Part shown: in pieces, positions 55,452-63,945 of the stretch
Layout: every line of letters starts with the position of its first letter
Numbering within the stretch: position 1 is the stretch's first letter
Source of the DNA: CANKHA01 sp035652315
GTDB taxonomy: Bacteria > Pseudomonadota > Alphaproteobacteria > Rhizobiales > Xanthobacteraceae
DNA: 64,000 nucleotides
Assembly (NCBI GenBank): GCA_035652315.1
Contig: DASREA010000011.1
Span: 43,361 to 107,360 of the forward strand
Direction of reading: 5' to 3'
Translations under genes and position numbers: made by a program
The notes under the pieces: generated by a model
What the model was told of the DNA's origin: nothing
Databases searched by the model: none
The model's input: the letters and a program-made list of their open reading frames with translations, nothing else

Positions 55452-56114
55452 ATGCCGATTACGTTTCTCGATCTGATTCTCCTCATCGTGATGCTGGTCT
55501 CCGCGATGCTGGCAATGATCCGCGGCTTCATGCGCGAGATCCTCTCCATCGCCGCCTGGGTCATCGGCGCCGTCGCCGCGCTCTATTTCTACGGGCGCCT
55601 GGGTCCTTTGGTAAAAAGCTATGTCAATGTCAGCGACACTGTAGGCAACGTCATCGCCGCGGGCGGCATCTTCCTGGTAACACTGCTCGTCGTCAGCGTG
55701 ATCACCGTGCGAATCTCCGACATGATCCTCGACAGCCGCGTCGGCGCGCTCGACCGCACCCTCGGCTTTCTGTTCGGGCTGGCGCGCGGCCTTTTTATCG
55801 TCGTCGTCGCCTTTGTTTTTTTTGACTGGCTGGTGCCGGCAAAATCGCAGCCTACTTGGGTGCAAAACGCCAAGTCGCGCCTCGTGCTGCAAAGTACGGG
55901 GGATTGGCTGAAATCCTTATTGCCGGATGACCCCGAAAACACCATCTTAAAGCGGTTCAAACATCCGCAAGGTGAGGAACCGGGCGCGCCCGAGGCGCCC
56001 GACACCCATTCCAGCCTGGGAGCGCCGGCAACCACGGCGCTGGCTGCCGAATCGAATGGATACGGGCGGGCAGACCGCGACGGCATGCGGCGTTTGATCG
56101 AAAATGGGCTATAA
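55452..56114 (+). CDS. cvpA: CvpA family protein
   Basis: The 220-residue inner-membrane protein has four hydrophobic helices (ITFLDLILLIVMLVSAMLA, ILSIAAWVIGAVAALYFY, IFLVTLLVVSVITV, LFIVVVAFVFFDWLV) and a hydrophilic C-terminal tail. In E. coli CvpA precedes purF and is linked to colicin V production and envelope function. The start at 55452 (MPITFLDLILL) is used. It lies 27 bases before purF. Confidence 0.9.
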   Translation: MPITFLDLILLIVMLVSAMLAMIRGFMREILSIAAWVIGAVAALYFYGRLGPLVKSYVNVSDTVGNVIAAGGIFLVTLLVVSVITVRISDMILDSRVGALDRTLGFLFGLARGLFIVVVAFVFFDWLVPAKSQPTWVQNAKSRLVLQSTGDWLKSLLPDDPENTILKRFKHPQGEEPGAPEAPDTHSSLGAPATTALAAESNGYGRADRDGMRRLIENGL

Positions 56115-56141
56115 GCCGCCCTGGACGCGCAGAGAGGGCCA

Positions 56142-57623
56142 ATGACCGAAACGACGAGCGCCGGCAGCGAGGGCCGTCCCGATCTCGACGGGGATCGCCT
56201 CCGCGAAGAATGCGGCGTTTTCGGCGTCTTCAATCACCCCGATGCCGCGGCCATTACCGCGCTCGGCCTGCACGCGCTTCAGCATCGCGGCCAGGAAGCG
56301 GCCGGCATCGTTTCATTCGATGGCAAGCGTTTCCATTCGGAACGGCGGATGGGTCTTGTCGGCGATACCTTTTCTCGCCGCGAAGTCATCGACCGGCTAC
56401 CCGGCCAGGCCGCCGTGGGGCATGTGCGCTACTCGACCACCGGCGAGACGATCATCCGCAATGTGCAGCCGCTGTTCGCCGAGCTCAACGCCGGCGGCTT
56501 CGCCATCGGCCATAACGGCAATCTGACCAACGGCATCTCGCTGCGCCGTCAACTCGTGCGTGAAGGCGCCATTATGCAGTCGACCACCGACACCGAGGTG
56601 ATCCTGCATCTTGTCGCGCGCTCTCATAAGCCGCGCTTCACCGACCGCTTCGTCGACGCATTGCGCAACCTCGAAGGCGCCTATTCGCTGGTCGGCCTCA
56701 CCAACAAGAAGCTGATCGGCGCCCGCGATCCGCTCGGCATCCGGCCGCTGGTCTATGGCACCCTCGATGGCGCGCCGATACTCGCGTCAGAAACCTGCGC
56801 GCTTGATATCATCGGCGCCAAATACGTGCGCGACATCGAGAACGGCGAAATCGTGATCTTCGACGAGGACGGCGCACATTCGATCAAGCCCTTCCCCGCG
56901 ATGGCGCCGCGGCCGTGCATCTTTGAATATATCTACTTCTCACGGCCGGATTCGATCGTCGGCGGCCGCGCCGTCTACGACATCCGCAAGGCCATGGGCG
57001 CCGAGCTTGCCCGCGAGGCCCCCGCCAATGCCGATGTCGTCATCCCGGTGCCGGATTCCGGCGTACCGGCCAGCATCGGTTTTGCGCAGGCCTCCGGCGT
57101 TCCCTTCGAACTCGGTATCATCCGCAATCACTATGTCGGGCGAACTTTCATCGAACCGACACAGCATATCCGCCAGCTTGGCGTGCGGCTCAAGCACAAC
57201 GCCAATCGCGCAGTGGTCAAAGGCAAACGCATTGTACTGATCGACGACTCCATCGTGCGCGGCACCACTTCGGTGAAGATCGTGCAGATGATGCGCGAGG
57301 CCGGCGCCAAGGAGGTTCATTTCCGCATCGCGTCACCGCCGATCACCCATCCGGATTATTACGGCATCGATACTCCCGAGCGCGACAAGCTCCTGGCCGC
57401 CACGCACGATATCGAGGGCATGCGCCAGTTCATCGGCGCCGACTCGCTGGCATTTCTTTCCGTCGACGGAATCTATCGAGCCATGGGCGAAGAAAAACGC
57501 GATCCGCTCCGCCCGCAATTCACCGACCATTGCTTCACCGGCGATTATCCGACGTCGCTGACCGATCGCGCCGCGCAGGACGCTTCTCCGCGTCAGCTCT
57601 CGCTGCTGGCCGAAGCAAGCTAG
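56142..57623 (+). CDS. purF: Amidophosphoribosyltransferase
   Basis: The first step of purine synthesis. The 493-residue product has a propeptide ending before Cys24 (REECGVFGVF), which becomes the N-terminal nucleophile, and the PRPP-binding motif VLIDDSIVRGTTS. Also present are GHNGNLTNG, ARDPLGIRPL and PVPDSGVPAS. It follows cvpA. A long stem-rich region follows before the SDR gene. Confidence 0.97.
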   Translation: MTETTSAGSEGRPDLDGDRLREECGVFGVFNHPDAAAITALGLHALQHRGQEAAGIVSFDGKRFHSERRMGLVGDTFSRREVIDRLPGQAAVGHVRYSTTGETIIRNVQPLFAELNAGGFAIGHNGNLTNGISLRRQLVREGAIMQSTTDTEVILHLVARSHKPRFTDRFVDALRNLEGAYSLVGLTNKKLIGARDPLGIRPLVYGTLDGAPILASETCALDIIGAKYVRDIENGEIVIFDEDGAHSIKPFPAMAPRPCIFEYIYFSRPDSIVGGRAVYDIRKAMGAELAREAPANADVVIPVPDSGVPASIGFAQASGVPFELGIIRNHYVGRTFIEPTQHIRQLGVRLKHNANRAVVKGKRIVLIDDSIVRGTTSVKIVQMMREAGAKEVHFRIASPPITHPDYYGIDTPERDKLLAATHDIEGMRQFIGADSLAFLSVDGIYRAMGEEKRDPLRPQFTDHCFTGDYPTSLTDRAAQDASPRQLSLLAEAS

Positions 57624-57640
57624 TTGCAGGCCGGAATTGT

Positions 57641-57717
57641 AGCGGCGGCGGCAAAAGCCCGTGTCACCAGCGGGCTCGCCCTCACCTCAATGAGCGGCTG
57701 GTATTGCCGCCGTCGCT
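57641..57717 (+). promoter_or_regulatory. Long branched inverted repeat between purF and SDR gene
   Basis: Outer arms AGCGGCGGCGGCA (57641-57653) and TGCCGCCGTCGCT (57705-57717) pair over 13 bases with one G-U; inside, AGCCCG (57656-57661) and CGGGCT (57671-57676) form a second stem. This may fold as a branched RNA. No T-run follows on the plus strand. It ends 39 bases before the SDR start. Confidence 0.5.
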
Positions 57718-57756
57718 CCTGATAAGAGCCATATAAGCAGTCTTTCTCCTTGTGTC

Positions 57757-58497
57757 ATGGCCAAGCTTGTTTCCGATCGCATTGCCCTCGTGACCGGCGC
57801 TTCCCGCGGGATCGGCGCCGCGACCGCCCTGGCCTTGGCCAAGGCCGGCGCGCATGTGCTGGCGGTGGCGCGCACCGTCGGCGGCCTGGAAGAGCTCGAC
57901 GATCAGATCCGCGGCGCCGGCGGCAGTGCCACGCTAGTGCCGCTCGACCTTAAGGATACCGCCGGCATCGGCCGGCTGGCGGAGGCCATCGGCCAACGCT
58001 ACGGCCGCCTCGACATTCTGGTAGCCAATGCCGCCGTCGTCGGCCCGTCGTCTCCGCTCGGACATGTCGAACCGAAGGATTGGGAGGCCGTGCTCGCGGT
58101 CAATGTCACCGCCAACTGGCACCTGATCCGCTTTCTCGATCCGCTGCTGCAAAAAGCCGAGGCTGGCCGCGCCGTCTTTGTCACTTCCGGCGCCGCCAGC
58201 AGCACCCGTGCCTACCGGGGACCTTATTCGATGTCCAAGGCGGCGCTCGACGCGCTGGCGCGCACCTATGCTGCGGAGACCGCGGAGACCAAAGTTCGCG
58301 TCAATCTGCTCAATCCCGGACCGACGCGAACGCGCATGCGCGCAACCGTCATGCCCGGAGAAGATCCGGCGAAACTGACCAAGCCGGAGCAGGTCGCCGA
58401 AAAAATTCTGGAACTGTGCCTTCCGGACGTCACCGAGAGCGGGAAGCTCTACGATTATCCGAGCGGCCGGATGCTTTCCTTCCGCCAGCCGGGCTGA
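57757..58497 (+). CDS. SDR family NAD(P)-dependent oxidoreductase
   Basis: The 246-residue protein has the Rossmann loop TGASRGIGAATALALA (about 14-29), the NAG-like segment LVANAAVVGPSSPL, catalytic Ser in VTSGAASSTRAY, and Tyr-Lys in YRGPYSMSKAALD. The substrate is not evident; it resembles YciK/short-chain dehydrogenase genes found beside purF in Rhizobiales. It is convergent with prfC, 3 bases apart. Confidence 0.88.
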   Translation: MAKLVSDRIALVTGASRGIGAATALALAKAGAHVLAVARTVGGLEELDDQIRGAGGSATLVPLDLKDTAGIGRLAEAIGQRYGRLDILVANAAVVGPSSPLGHVEPKDWEAVLAVNVTANWHLIRFLDPLLQKAEAGRAVFVTSGAASSTRAYRGPYSMSKAALDALARTYAAETAETKVRVNLLNPGPTRTRMRATVMPGEDPAKLTKPEQVAEKILELCLPDVTESGKLYDYPSGRMLSFRQPG

Positions 58498-58500
58498 AGA

Positions 58501-60135
58501 TCAGTCCGCTTCGCGCTTCACATCTTTGATGTCGGTGAAGACGATTCCGGGCGCCCGTTCGCGGGTATAATCGAGATAAAATTGATTTTTCGCCAAGTAT
58601 ACCGCGTCGCCGTCCAGGTCCTGGGCGATGCTCGATCCGTTCGCGGCCGTGAAATCCTCGAGCCGACCGCGGTCCTCGGAAGCGATCCAGCGGGCCATCT
58701 GGAATTCCGCCGGCTCGAAGTCGACCGGCAAGCCGTATTCGTCCTTCAGCCGCACCTTCAACACGTCAAGCTGCAGGGCGCCGACAACGCCGACCAGCGC
58801 GGGCGAGCCGTCAAGCGGCCGGAAGACTTGCACCACGCCCTCCTCCGCCATTTCCTGCAAAGCCTGCTTGAGCTTCTTTGCTTTCATCGTATCCATTAGG
58901 CGCACGCGGCGCAAGATTTCCGGAGCGAAGCTGGGCACGCCGACAAAGGTCACGTCCTCGCCTTCGGTCAGTGTGTCACCGATGCGCAGCGTGCCGTGAT
59001 TGGGGATGCCCACCACGTCACCGGCATAAGCCTCATCCGCAATGGCGCGGTCTTGCGCGAAGAAAAAGTGCGGCGCGCTCAACGTCATCGGCTTGCCAGT
59101 GCGCACCTGCTTGACCTTCATGCCGCGCGAAAGCTTGCCCGAGCACAGTCGCGCAAAAGCAATCCGATCCCTGTGGTTCGGGTCCATGTTCGCTTGAATC
59201 TTGAAGACGAAGGCGCTCATGCGCGGCTCTTCGGCCTCGACGCGGCGCGCATCGGCCGCTTGCGAACGCGGCGGCGGCGCATAGGCGGCGATGCCCTCAA
59301 GCAGATCGCCAACGCCGAAATTTTTAAGAGCACTGCCGAAATAAACCGGCGTCAGGTGGCCTTCGCGAAAAGAGGTCAGGTCGAAGCGGCGGCAGCCGAC
59401 GTGGACAAGCTCCAATTCCTCCGTCAAGGCCAAGACGTTCAGATTGCCGTTGAGCGCGGCGATCTGTGCGATTTCCATTTTGCGTGGCGCGCCGGTTTTT
59501 CCCTGGTCTCCTTCGAGCAGCCGTACGCCACGGGTTTCGACGTCGTAGGTGCCGACGAAGTCGCGGCCGCGCCCAAGCGGCCAGGTCATCGGCGCGGTAT
59601 CGAGCGCCAACGTCTTCTCGATCTCGTCGAGCAGATCGAAAGGATCGCGGCTTTCCCGGTCCATCTTGTTGATGAAGGTGAGGATGGGGATGTCACGTAG
59701 CCGGCAGACTTCGAACAGCTTGCGCGTGCGCGCCTCGATGCCCTTGGCGGCATCGATGACCATGACCGCGGAATCCACCGCCGTCAGGGTGCGGTACGTA
59801 TCCTCGGAGAAGTCCTCATGCCCGGGCGTATCGAGCAGGTTGAAAACGCGGCCCTCAAACTCGAACGTCATCACCGAGGTGGCGACGGAAATGCCGCGCT
59901 CGCGTTCGATCGCCATCCAATCCGAGCGCGTGGAGCGGCGGTCCCGCTTGGCGCGCACGTGGCCCGCGAGTTGAATGGCGCCGCCGAAGAGCAGCAGTTT
60001 TTCCGTGAGCGTGGTCTTGCCGGCGTCCGGATGGGAGATGATCGCGAAGGTGCGCCGCCGCTGCACTTCCGCCGCCAGCGGCGACGCTTGATTCGCCACT
60101 TCCGCGGCAGTGAGAGCCTTGTTCATGGGGGGCAT
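58501..60135 (-). CDS. prfC: Peptide chain release factor 3
   Basis: A translational GTPase that removes RF1/RF2 from the ribosome. The 544-residue product has the P-loop SHPDAGKTT (34-42), switch II DTPGHEDFSEDTYRT, FINKMDRE and the RF3-specific C-terminal domain (DVLKVRLKDEYGLPVDFEP). The start may be the ATG three codons on (60126). It is divergent from the sulfotransferase gene. Confidence 0.96.
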   Translation of the reverse strand: MPPMNKALTAAEVANQASPLAAEVQRRRTFAIISHPDAGKTTLTEKLLLFGGAIQLAGHVRAKRDRRSTRSDWMAIERERGISVATSVMTFEFEGRVFNLLDTPGHEDFSEDTYRTLTAVDSAVMVIDAAKGIEARTRKLFEVCRLRDIPILTFINKMDRESRDPFDLLDEIEKTLALDTAPMTWPLGRGRDFVGTYDVETRGVRLLEGDQGKTGAPRKMEIAQIAALNGNLNVLALTEELELVHVGCRRFDLTSFREGHLTPVYFGSALKNFGVGDLLEGIAAYAPPPRSQAADARRVEAEEPRMSAFVFKIQANMDPNHRDRIAFARLCSGKLSRGMKVKQVRTGKPMTLSAPHFFFAQDRAIADEAYAGDVVGIPNHGTLRIGDTLTEGEDVTFVGVPSFAPEILRRVRLMDTMKAKKLKQALQEMAEEGVVQVFRPLDGSPALVGVVGALQLDVLKVRLKDEYGLPVDFEPAEFQMARWIASEDRGRLEDFTAANGSSIAQDLDGDAVYLAKNQFYLDYTRERAPGIVFTDIKDVKREAD

Positions 60136-60273
60136 GTGGCAGGGAAAGAGGCCGGGATCAAGGGGCTGCCGGACAGCGAAAACCTGGGCGGCGTGATAAG
60201 TGTGCGGTTTGACCCCCGCAGTCCGTGCCTGCTAAACCCGCCGGCCCCTCAAACCAGCAGGATCAGCCTCGGG

Positions 60274-61215
60274 ATGCCGGCGGATATCACGATTTACCAC
60301 GTCACCGGCTATGCGGGTCTCACACCCAAGCAGGACCTTCGCGGCCATACCCTGATCTTCACCCATGTGCCGAAGACCGCGGGCACCAGCCTCGATTACA
60401 TCCTGATCGCCCTCGCCGGCGCGCGGAAAATTCCTTTCTACCGGGCCATGGGCACAATTTACGGGCAGTATCACGGCGCCGGCAAAAAGGAATCCTGGAA
60501 GGACTTCGAGCGCTGGCCGGAAACGGCGCTGGCACAGCGGCAATGCTTCATCTCCGGCCATTTGCCCCATGGCGCGCACCGGCGGGTGAAGCGTCCGTAT
60601 TTTTACGTCACGATGCTGCGCGATCCCGTATCGCGCCTGGTTTCGCAATTTCGCTTCGGCGTGCAACGCGGCGGCTGGACCGAATCGACACCGATGGCCG
60701 AGGTCATCGAGAGGGGCGGCATCGCCAACGATTTGCAGACGCGGCAGATCGCCGGCATCATGGACCTGACCACGCCCTGCAACGCGGACAGCCTCAAGCA
60801 GGCGATTGAACACCTGCGGTCCGAATACACGGTTGTCGGACTGTCGAGCGGTTTCGATGAAACCGTAAAGGTGCTGATCACCCTGCTCGGCTGGCCCGAG
60901 ATCGCCTATGGAAACCGCCAGGTTTCGGAGGGCAAGCCAAGCGCGCAGATCGTCGAGCAAGCCGAACAGGCGGCGAAGCGCTATTTCGCCAACGATCTCG
61001 AACTCTATGCCGCCGCCAAGGAGATCGCCGCCGGCACGACCGCGCGGCTTTTCGACGGCACCGCATCAGGGATGCAGCGGCAGCCGCAGGTGCTGGTGAC
61101 GGTCCCCGGCTTGCGGCTCGGCGGCAAGGACGCCGGAATCATGCCGAGAGATTATTTCGAATCCAATCTGCGTCCGTCGCTGCAGCAGCAGGGCGTCAAA
61201 TTCAGTACCGTTTGA
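60274..61215 (+). CDS. Sulfotransferase family protein
   Basis: The 313-residue protein has a PAPS-binding pattern: the 5'-phosphosulfate loop HVPKTAGTSL (31-40) and the 3'-phosphate binding element LRDPVSRLVSQF (about 115-126). This matches the Sulfotransfer_2-like (heparan-sulfate type) family; there is no membrane anchor. Acceptor and PAPS source are not visible. The ATG at 60274 is used although the frame is open to 59818, where it overlaps prfC. Confidence 0.75.
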   Translation: MPADITIYHVTGYAGLTPKQDLRGHTLIFTHVPKTAGTSLDYILIALAGARKIPFYRAMGTIYGQYHGAGKKESWKDFERWPETALAQRQCFISGHLPHGAHRRVKRPYFYVTMLRDPVSRLVSQFRFGVQRGGWTESTPMAEVIERGGIANDLQTRQIAGIMDLTTPCNADSLKQAIEHLRSEYTVVGLSSGFDETVKVLITLLGWPEIAYGNRQVSEGKPSAQIVEQAEQAAKRYFANDLELYAAAKEIAAGTTARLFDGTASGMQRQPQVLVTVPGLRLGGKDAGIMPRDYFESNLRPSLQQQGVKFSTV

Positions 61216-61233
61216 CCGCCGAATCCGTGACGC

Positions 61234-61581
61234 TCATTTCAAGGCAGCGTAGGCATCGTCTTTGAAGCCGACGACGATCTTCCCGCCGCCGAGCTCGAGC
61301 ACCGGGCGCTTGATCATCGAGGGCTGCGCCAGCATCAGCGCGATCGCCATCTTCTCGGTGAGGCTTTCCTTGTCCTTGTCGGGCAATTTCTTGAACGTCG
61401 TGCCGGCGCGGTTGAGCAATGTCTGCCAGCCCACTTTCTTCGCCCAGCCTTCCAGCTTGCCGCGCGCGATGCCGGCGGCTTTGTAGTCGTGGAAATTGTA
61501 GGCAACACCCTTCTTGTCCAGAAAGGCGCGCGCCTTTTTCATGGTGTCGCAGTTCTTGATGCCGTAGAGGGTGAGGGACAT
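61234..61581 (-). CDS. YffB/ArsC-like thioredoxin-fold protein (Spx/ArsC family)
   Basis: The 115-residue protein starts MSLTLYGIKNCDTMKKARAFL, as in E. coli YffB. The active-site motif CDTM (Cys11-Asp-Thr-Met14) has one Cys rather than CxxC. C-terminal RPVLELGGGKIVVGFKDD is typical. It is probably a glutathione-dependent thiol reductase rather than a true arsenate reductase (family knowledge). GGAAGG precedes the ATG at 61581. Confidence 0.85.
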   Translation of the reverse strand: MSLTLYGIKNCDTMKKARAFLDKKGVAYNFHDYKAAGIARGKLEGWAKKVGWQTLLNRAGTTFKKLPDKDKESLTEKMAIALMLAQPSMIKRPVLELGGGKIVVGFKDDAYAALK

Positions 61582-61650
61582 GGCTTCCTTCCGCATCGGT
61601 AAACAGACCAACTATCCTCCGAATTATCGGATCAATAAAGCAGGGCGCTC

Positions 61651-61696
61651 TTGACAGATTTGGACACCCGTCCTACTTATTAGGGCGTACGTCCTA
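61651..61696 (+). promoter_or_regulatory. Promoter and three-half-site operator of the GST-TetR operon
   Basis: A perfect -35 TTGACA (61651-61656) is followed at 17 bases by TACTTA (61674-61679). Half-sites GTCCTA (61670-61675), TAGGGC (61681-61686) and GTCCTA (61691-61696) cover the -10 area; the second and third form the near-perfect 16-base palindrome TAGGGCGTACGTCCTA (61681-61696). It lies 31 bases before the GST start, consistent with repression by the operon's own TetR. Confidence 0.6.
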
Positions 61697-61727
61697 TATT
61701 TTCCATGCCGACCTCCTGGAGATCACC

Positions 61728-62510
61728 GTGCCTGCGCCGATTGACGTGTTCTTATGGGCGACGCCCAACAGCTGGAAAATCACAATCGCCCTCGAGGAAA
61801 TGGAGCTGCCCTACAACAGCAGGCCGGTCGCGATTGTCAAAGGCGAGCAATTCAAGCCCGAGTTTCTAGCAATCTCTCCAAATAACCGAATCCCGGCGAT
61901 TATCGATCCCGAAGGGCCCGGCGGCGCGCCGGTTTCGGTGTTCGAGTCAGGCGCGATCCTACTTTATCTCGGGCGCAAGACCGGCAAGTTCTATCCGGCG
62001 GACGGACGCGGACGGACTGAGATGGAGCAATGGCTGTTCTGGCAGATGGCAGGGGTGGGGCCGATGTTCGGTCAAGCCAGCCATTTCCGAAATTATGCTC
62101 CGAGCCTCGTCGATGATCTGAACAAGATCGAGTACGCGACAAAGCGGTACGACAATGAAGTGAACCGGCTGCTCGGCGTTCTCGACCGGCGTCTGACCGA
62201 CCGGACTTTCGTGGCTGGCGATTACTCAATTGCCGACATGGCGCTTTATCCCTGGGTGGCCTATGCGGAAAGCCTGGGCCAGGACTTAGGCGCTTTTCCG
62301 CATGTCGCGGCATGGCTCGCTCAGATCGGCACGCGGCCAGCCGTCCAACGGGGTATGGCGATCGGCGCCGATCTGCCGACGGCGCCTCCCCCCAAAAGCG
62401 ACGAGCAACGCGAGTTTCACGAAGCCTTGTTCGGACAGACCGCCGCGACCGTTGCCGAAGCTTCATTACGGCGAGCTGGCGCTCCTCAGACGAGCAGGGC
62501 GAATTCATGA
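61728..62510 (+). CDS. Glutathione S-transferase (YghU/Nu-like)
   Basis: The 260-residue product has an N-terminal thioredoxin fold with the TPNSWKITIALEEM segment and ESGAILLYLG (gamma-glutamyl binding), and a C-terminal all-helical domain (FVAGDYSIADMALYPWVAY). The motif resembles E. coli YghU/YfcG, disulfide-bond reductases. It starts with GTG, preceded by TGGAGATC. The TetR gene overlaps its end (ATGA at 62507-62510). Confidence 0.85.
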   Translation: MPAPIDVFLWATPNSWKITIALEEMELPYNSRPVAIVKGEQFKPEFLAISPNNRIPAIIDPEGPGGAPVSVFESGAILLYLGRKTGKFYPADGRGRTEMEQWLFWQMAGVGPMFGQASHFRNYAPSLVDDLNKIEYATKRYDNEVNRLLGVLDRRLTDRTFVAGDYSIADMALYPWVAYAESLGQDLGAFPHVAAWLAQIGTRPAVQRGMAIGADLPTAPPPKSDEQREFHEALFGQTAATVAEASLRRAGAPQTSRANS

Positions 62511-63127
62511 GCACCAATACAACCCGCGACCATATCGTCGAGGCCGCCAGCCGGCTGTTCTACCAGTGCGGTTACGAGCACACCTCGTTTTCGGACATCG
62601 CAAACGCCGTCCAGATTTCGCGCGGCAATTTTTACTATCACTTCAAAACCAAGGACGAGATTCTGGACGCCGTGATCGAAAAGCGTCTGGCCGATACACG
62701 TAAGATGCTGGACCGGTGGGAAATCGAAGGAAAACGCCCCGAGGATCGCATCCGGAGCTTTATCCATATTCTGATTGCGAACCGGGCCGACATAAAGCGG
62801 TATGGCTGCCCGGTTGGCACGCTGTGCACGGAGCTCGCGAAGCTGAACCATGCCTCTCAGACCGATGCGAACACACTATTCACGTTGTTCCGACTCTGGT
62901 TACGCAGACAATTCACGTTACTCGGCCGAGAGGCGGACGCTGACGCGCTGGCGATGCATCTTCTCGCCCGAAGCCAGGGCATTGCGACGCTGGCAAGCGC
63001 CTTTCACGACGAAAGGTTTATCAGGCAGGAAGTCCAGCAGATGTACGAGTGGCTGGAGTCACAAATAAAAGCCCCGGCACCGGACGCAAACGACAGACGT
63101 CACGCAAATAGACTTGCGAAACACTGA
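62507..63127 (+). CDS. TetR/AcrR family transcriptional regulator
   Basis: The 206-residue repressor has an N-terminal helix-turn-helix (about 26-47; TSFSDIANAVQISRGNFYYHF) and a C-terminal ligand domain with Cys residues (CPVGTLCTEL). It is translationally coupled to the GST gene, and a YciI-like gene follows 25 bases after. It probably represses its own operon through the inverted half-sites at 61670-61696; the inducer is unknown, likely an electrophile or xenobiotic. Confidence 0.88.
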   Translation: MSTNTTRDHIVEAASRLFYQCGYEHTSFSDIANAVQISRGNFYYHFKTKDEILDAVIEKRLADTRKMLDRWEIEGKRPEDRIRSFIHILIANRADIKRYGCPVGTLCTELAKLNHASQTDANTLFTLFRLWLRRQFTLLGREADADALAMHLLARSQGIATLASAFHDERFIRQEVQQMYEWLESQIKAPAPDANDRRHANRLAKH

Positions 63128-63152
63128 GCCTGTCTTATAGGAGAACGATCGG

Positions 63153-63440
63153 ATGTTTGTCGTAACGCTAAAATTTTCCGACAACAAAGGCCAAGCCGGA
63201 CAATTCATGGAAGGTCATAAGGAATGGATCAAGCGCGGCTTCGATGACGGCGTCTTTTTACTGGTCGGAAGTCTTCAACCTAATCTGGGCGGCGGCATTG
63301 TCGCGCACAATACGTTGCTGTCGGACCTGCAAAGCAGGGTCAACGAAGATCCATTCGTCGCGGAAAATGTGGTGCGCGCGGAAATTTTCGAGATCGAACC
63401 ATCGAAAGTCGATAAGCGGTTAGAATTTCTGCGTGGTTGA
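63153..63440 (+). CDS. YciI-like family protein
   Basis: The 95-residue product resembles YciI (dimeric alpha/beta-barrel): MFVVTLKFSDN, a conserved His in EGHKEWIKRGFDDGVFLLVGSLQPNLGGGIV (quoted in part; His22) and DPFVAENVVRAEIFEIEP. It is third in the GST-TetR operon, with AGGAGA before the ATG. The function is unproven; YciI-type proteins may be small enzymes. Confidence 0.8.
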   Translation: MFVVTLKFSDNKGQAGQFMEGHKEWIKRGFDDGVFLLVGSLQPNLGGGIVAHNTLLSDLQSRVNEDPFVAENVVRAEIFEIEPSKVDKRLEFLRG

Positions 63441-63945
63441 ATAATATCCGCCCTGTCTATTCGGCCCAGGGACATCGGAAAAACTAACGCTCAAAAGAAC
63501 GCCGGCTCTCTGGAGGCCTCCTCAATATCAGGGCGGCTGATTCCTACTCCCACTCATCTATTTTTGGCTATGTTAATGCGCTGATTTTTCAGCGCAATTT
63601 TTTTCGATCGCGCGTCGCGATCCGAACTGCGAACCGACAAAAATTTCTGATGCTGATTTTCAACAGAAAATCGCGCGATTCCGATTCAACGAGGTTTCAG
63701 CGACTATCGACAACGATCGGTCGATTTCTTCGCTTCGTCGATCACGCAACGCATTGCACGCCTGCGTGAGGAATACGGTCATCGCTTTAGCACGATCAGC
63801 AATCATTCGCCATCGGCCCGCGCGCCAAGTCTCTCGCTTAGTACCATCTCGACGGCGTGAAGGTGTGATCGTCGTCGTCGCCGAACAAAGCGCGGCCGCG
63901 AACCGCTCCTCGACCGCCCTGCTGCCCAGCAGGCAGGAGCGAAAC
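63441..63945. other. AT-rich intergenic stretch with no complete gene
   Basis: 505 bases with no plausible complete coding frame. Base composition shifts to A/T over about 63540-63700 compared with the rest of the window. It contains the terminator at 63578-63604, a short palindrome GATCGCG-3-CGCGATC near 63605-63621, and a few short inverted repeats. I saw no insertion-sequence ends or tRNA. Confidence 0.45.
63578..63604 (+). terminator. Rho-independent terminator downstream of YciI-like gene
   Basis: GCGCTGA-TTTT-TCAGCGC (63578-63595), then AATTTTTTT. It lies 137 bases after the YciI-like stop and closes the GST-TetR operon. Confidence 0.75.
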
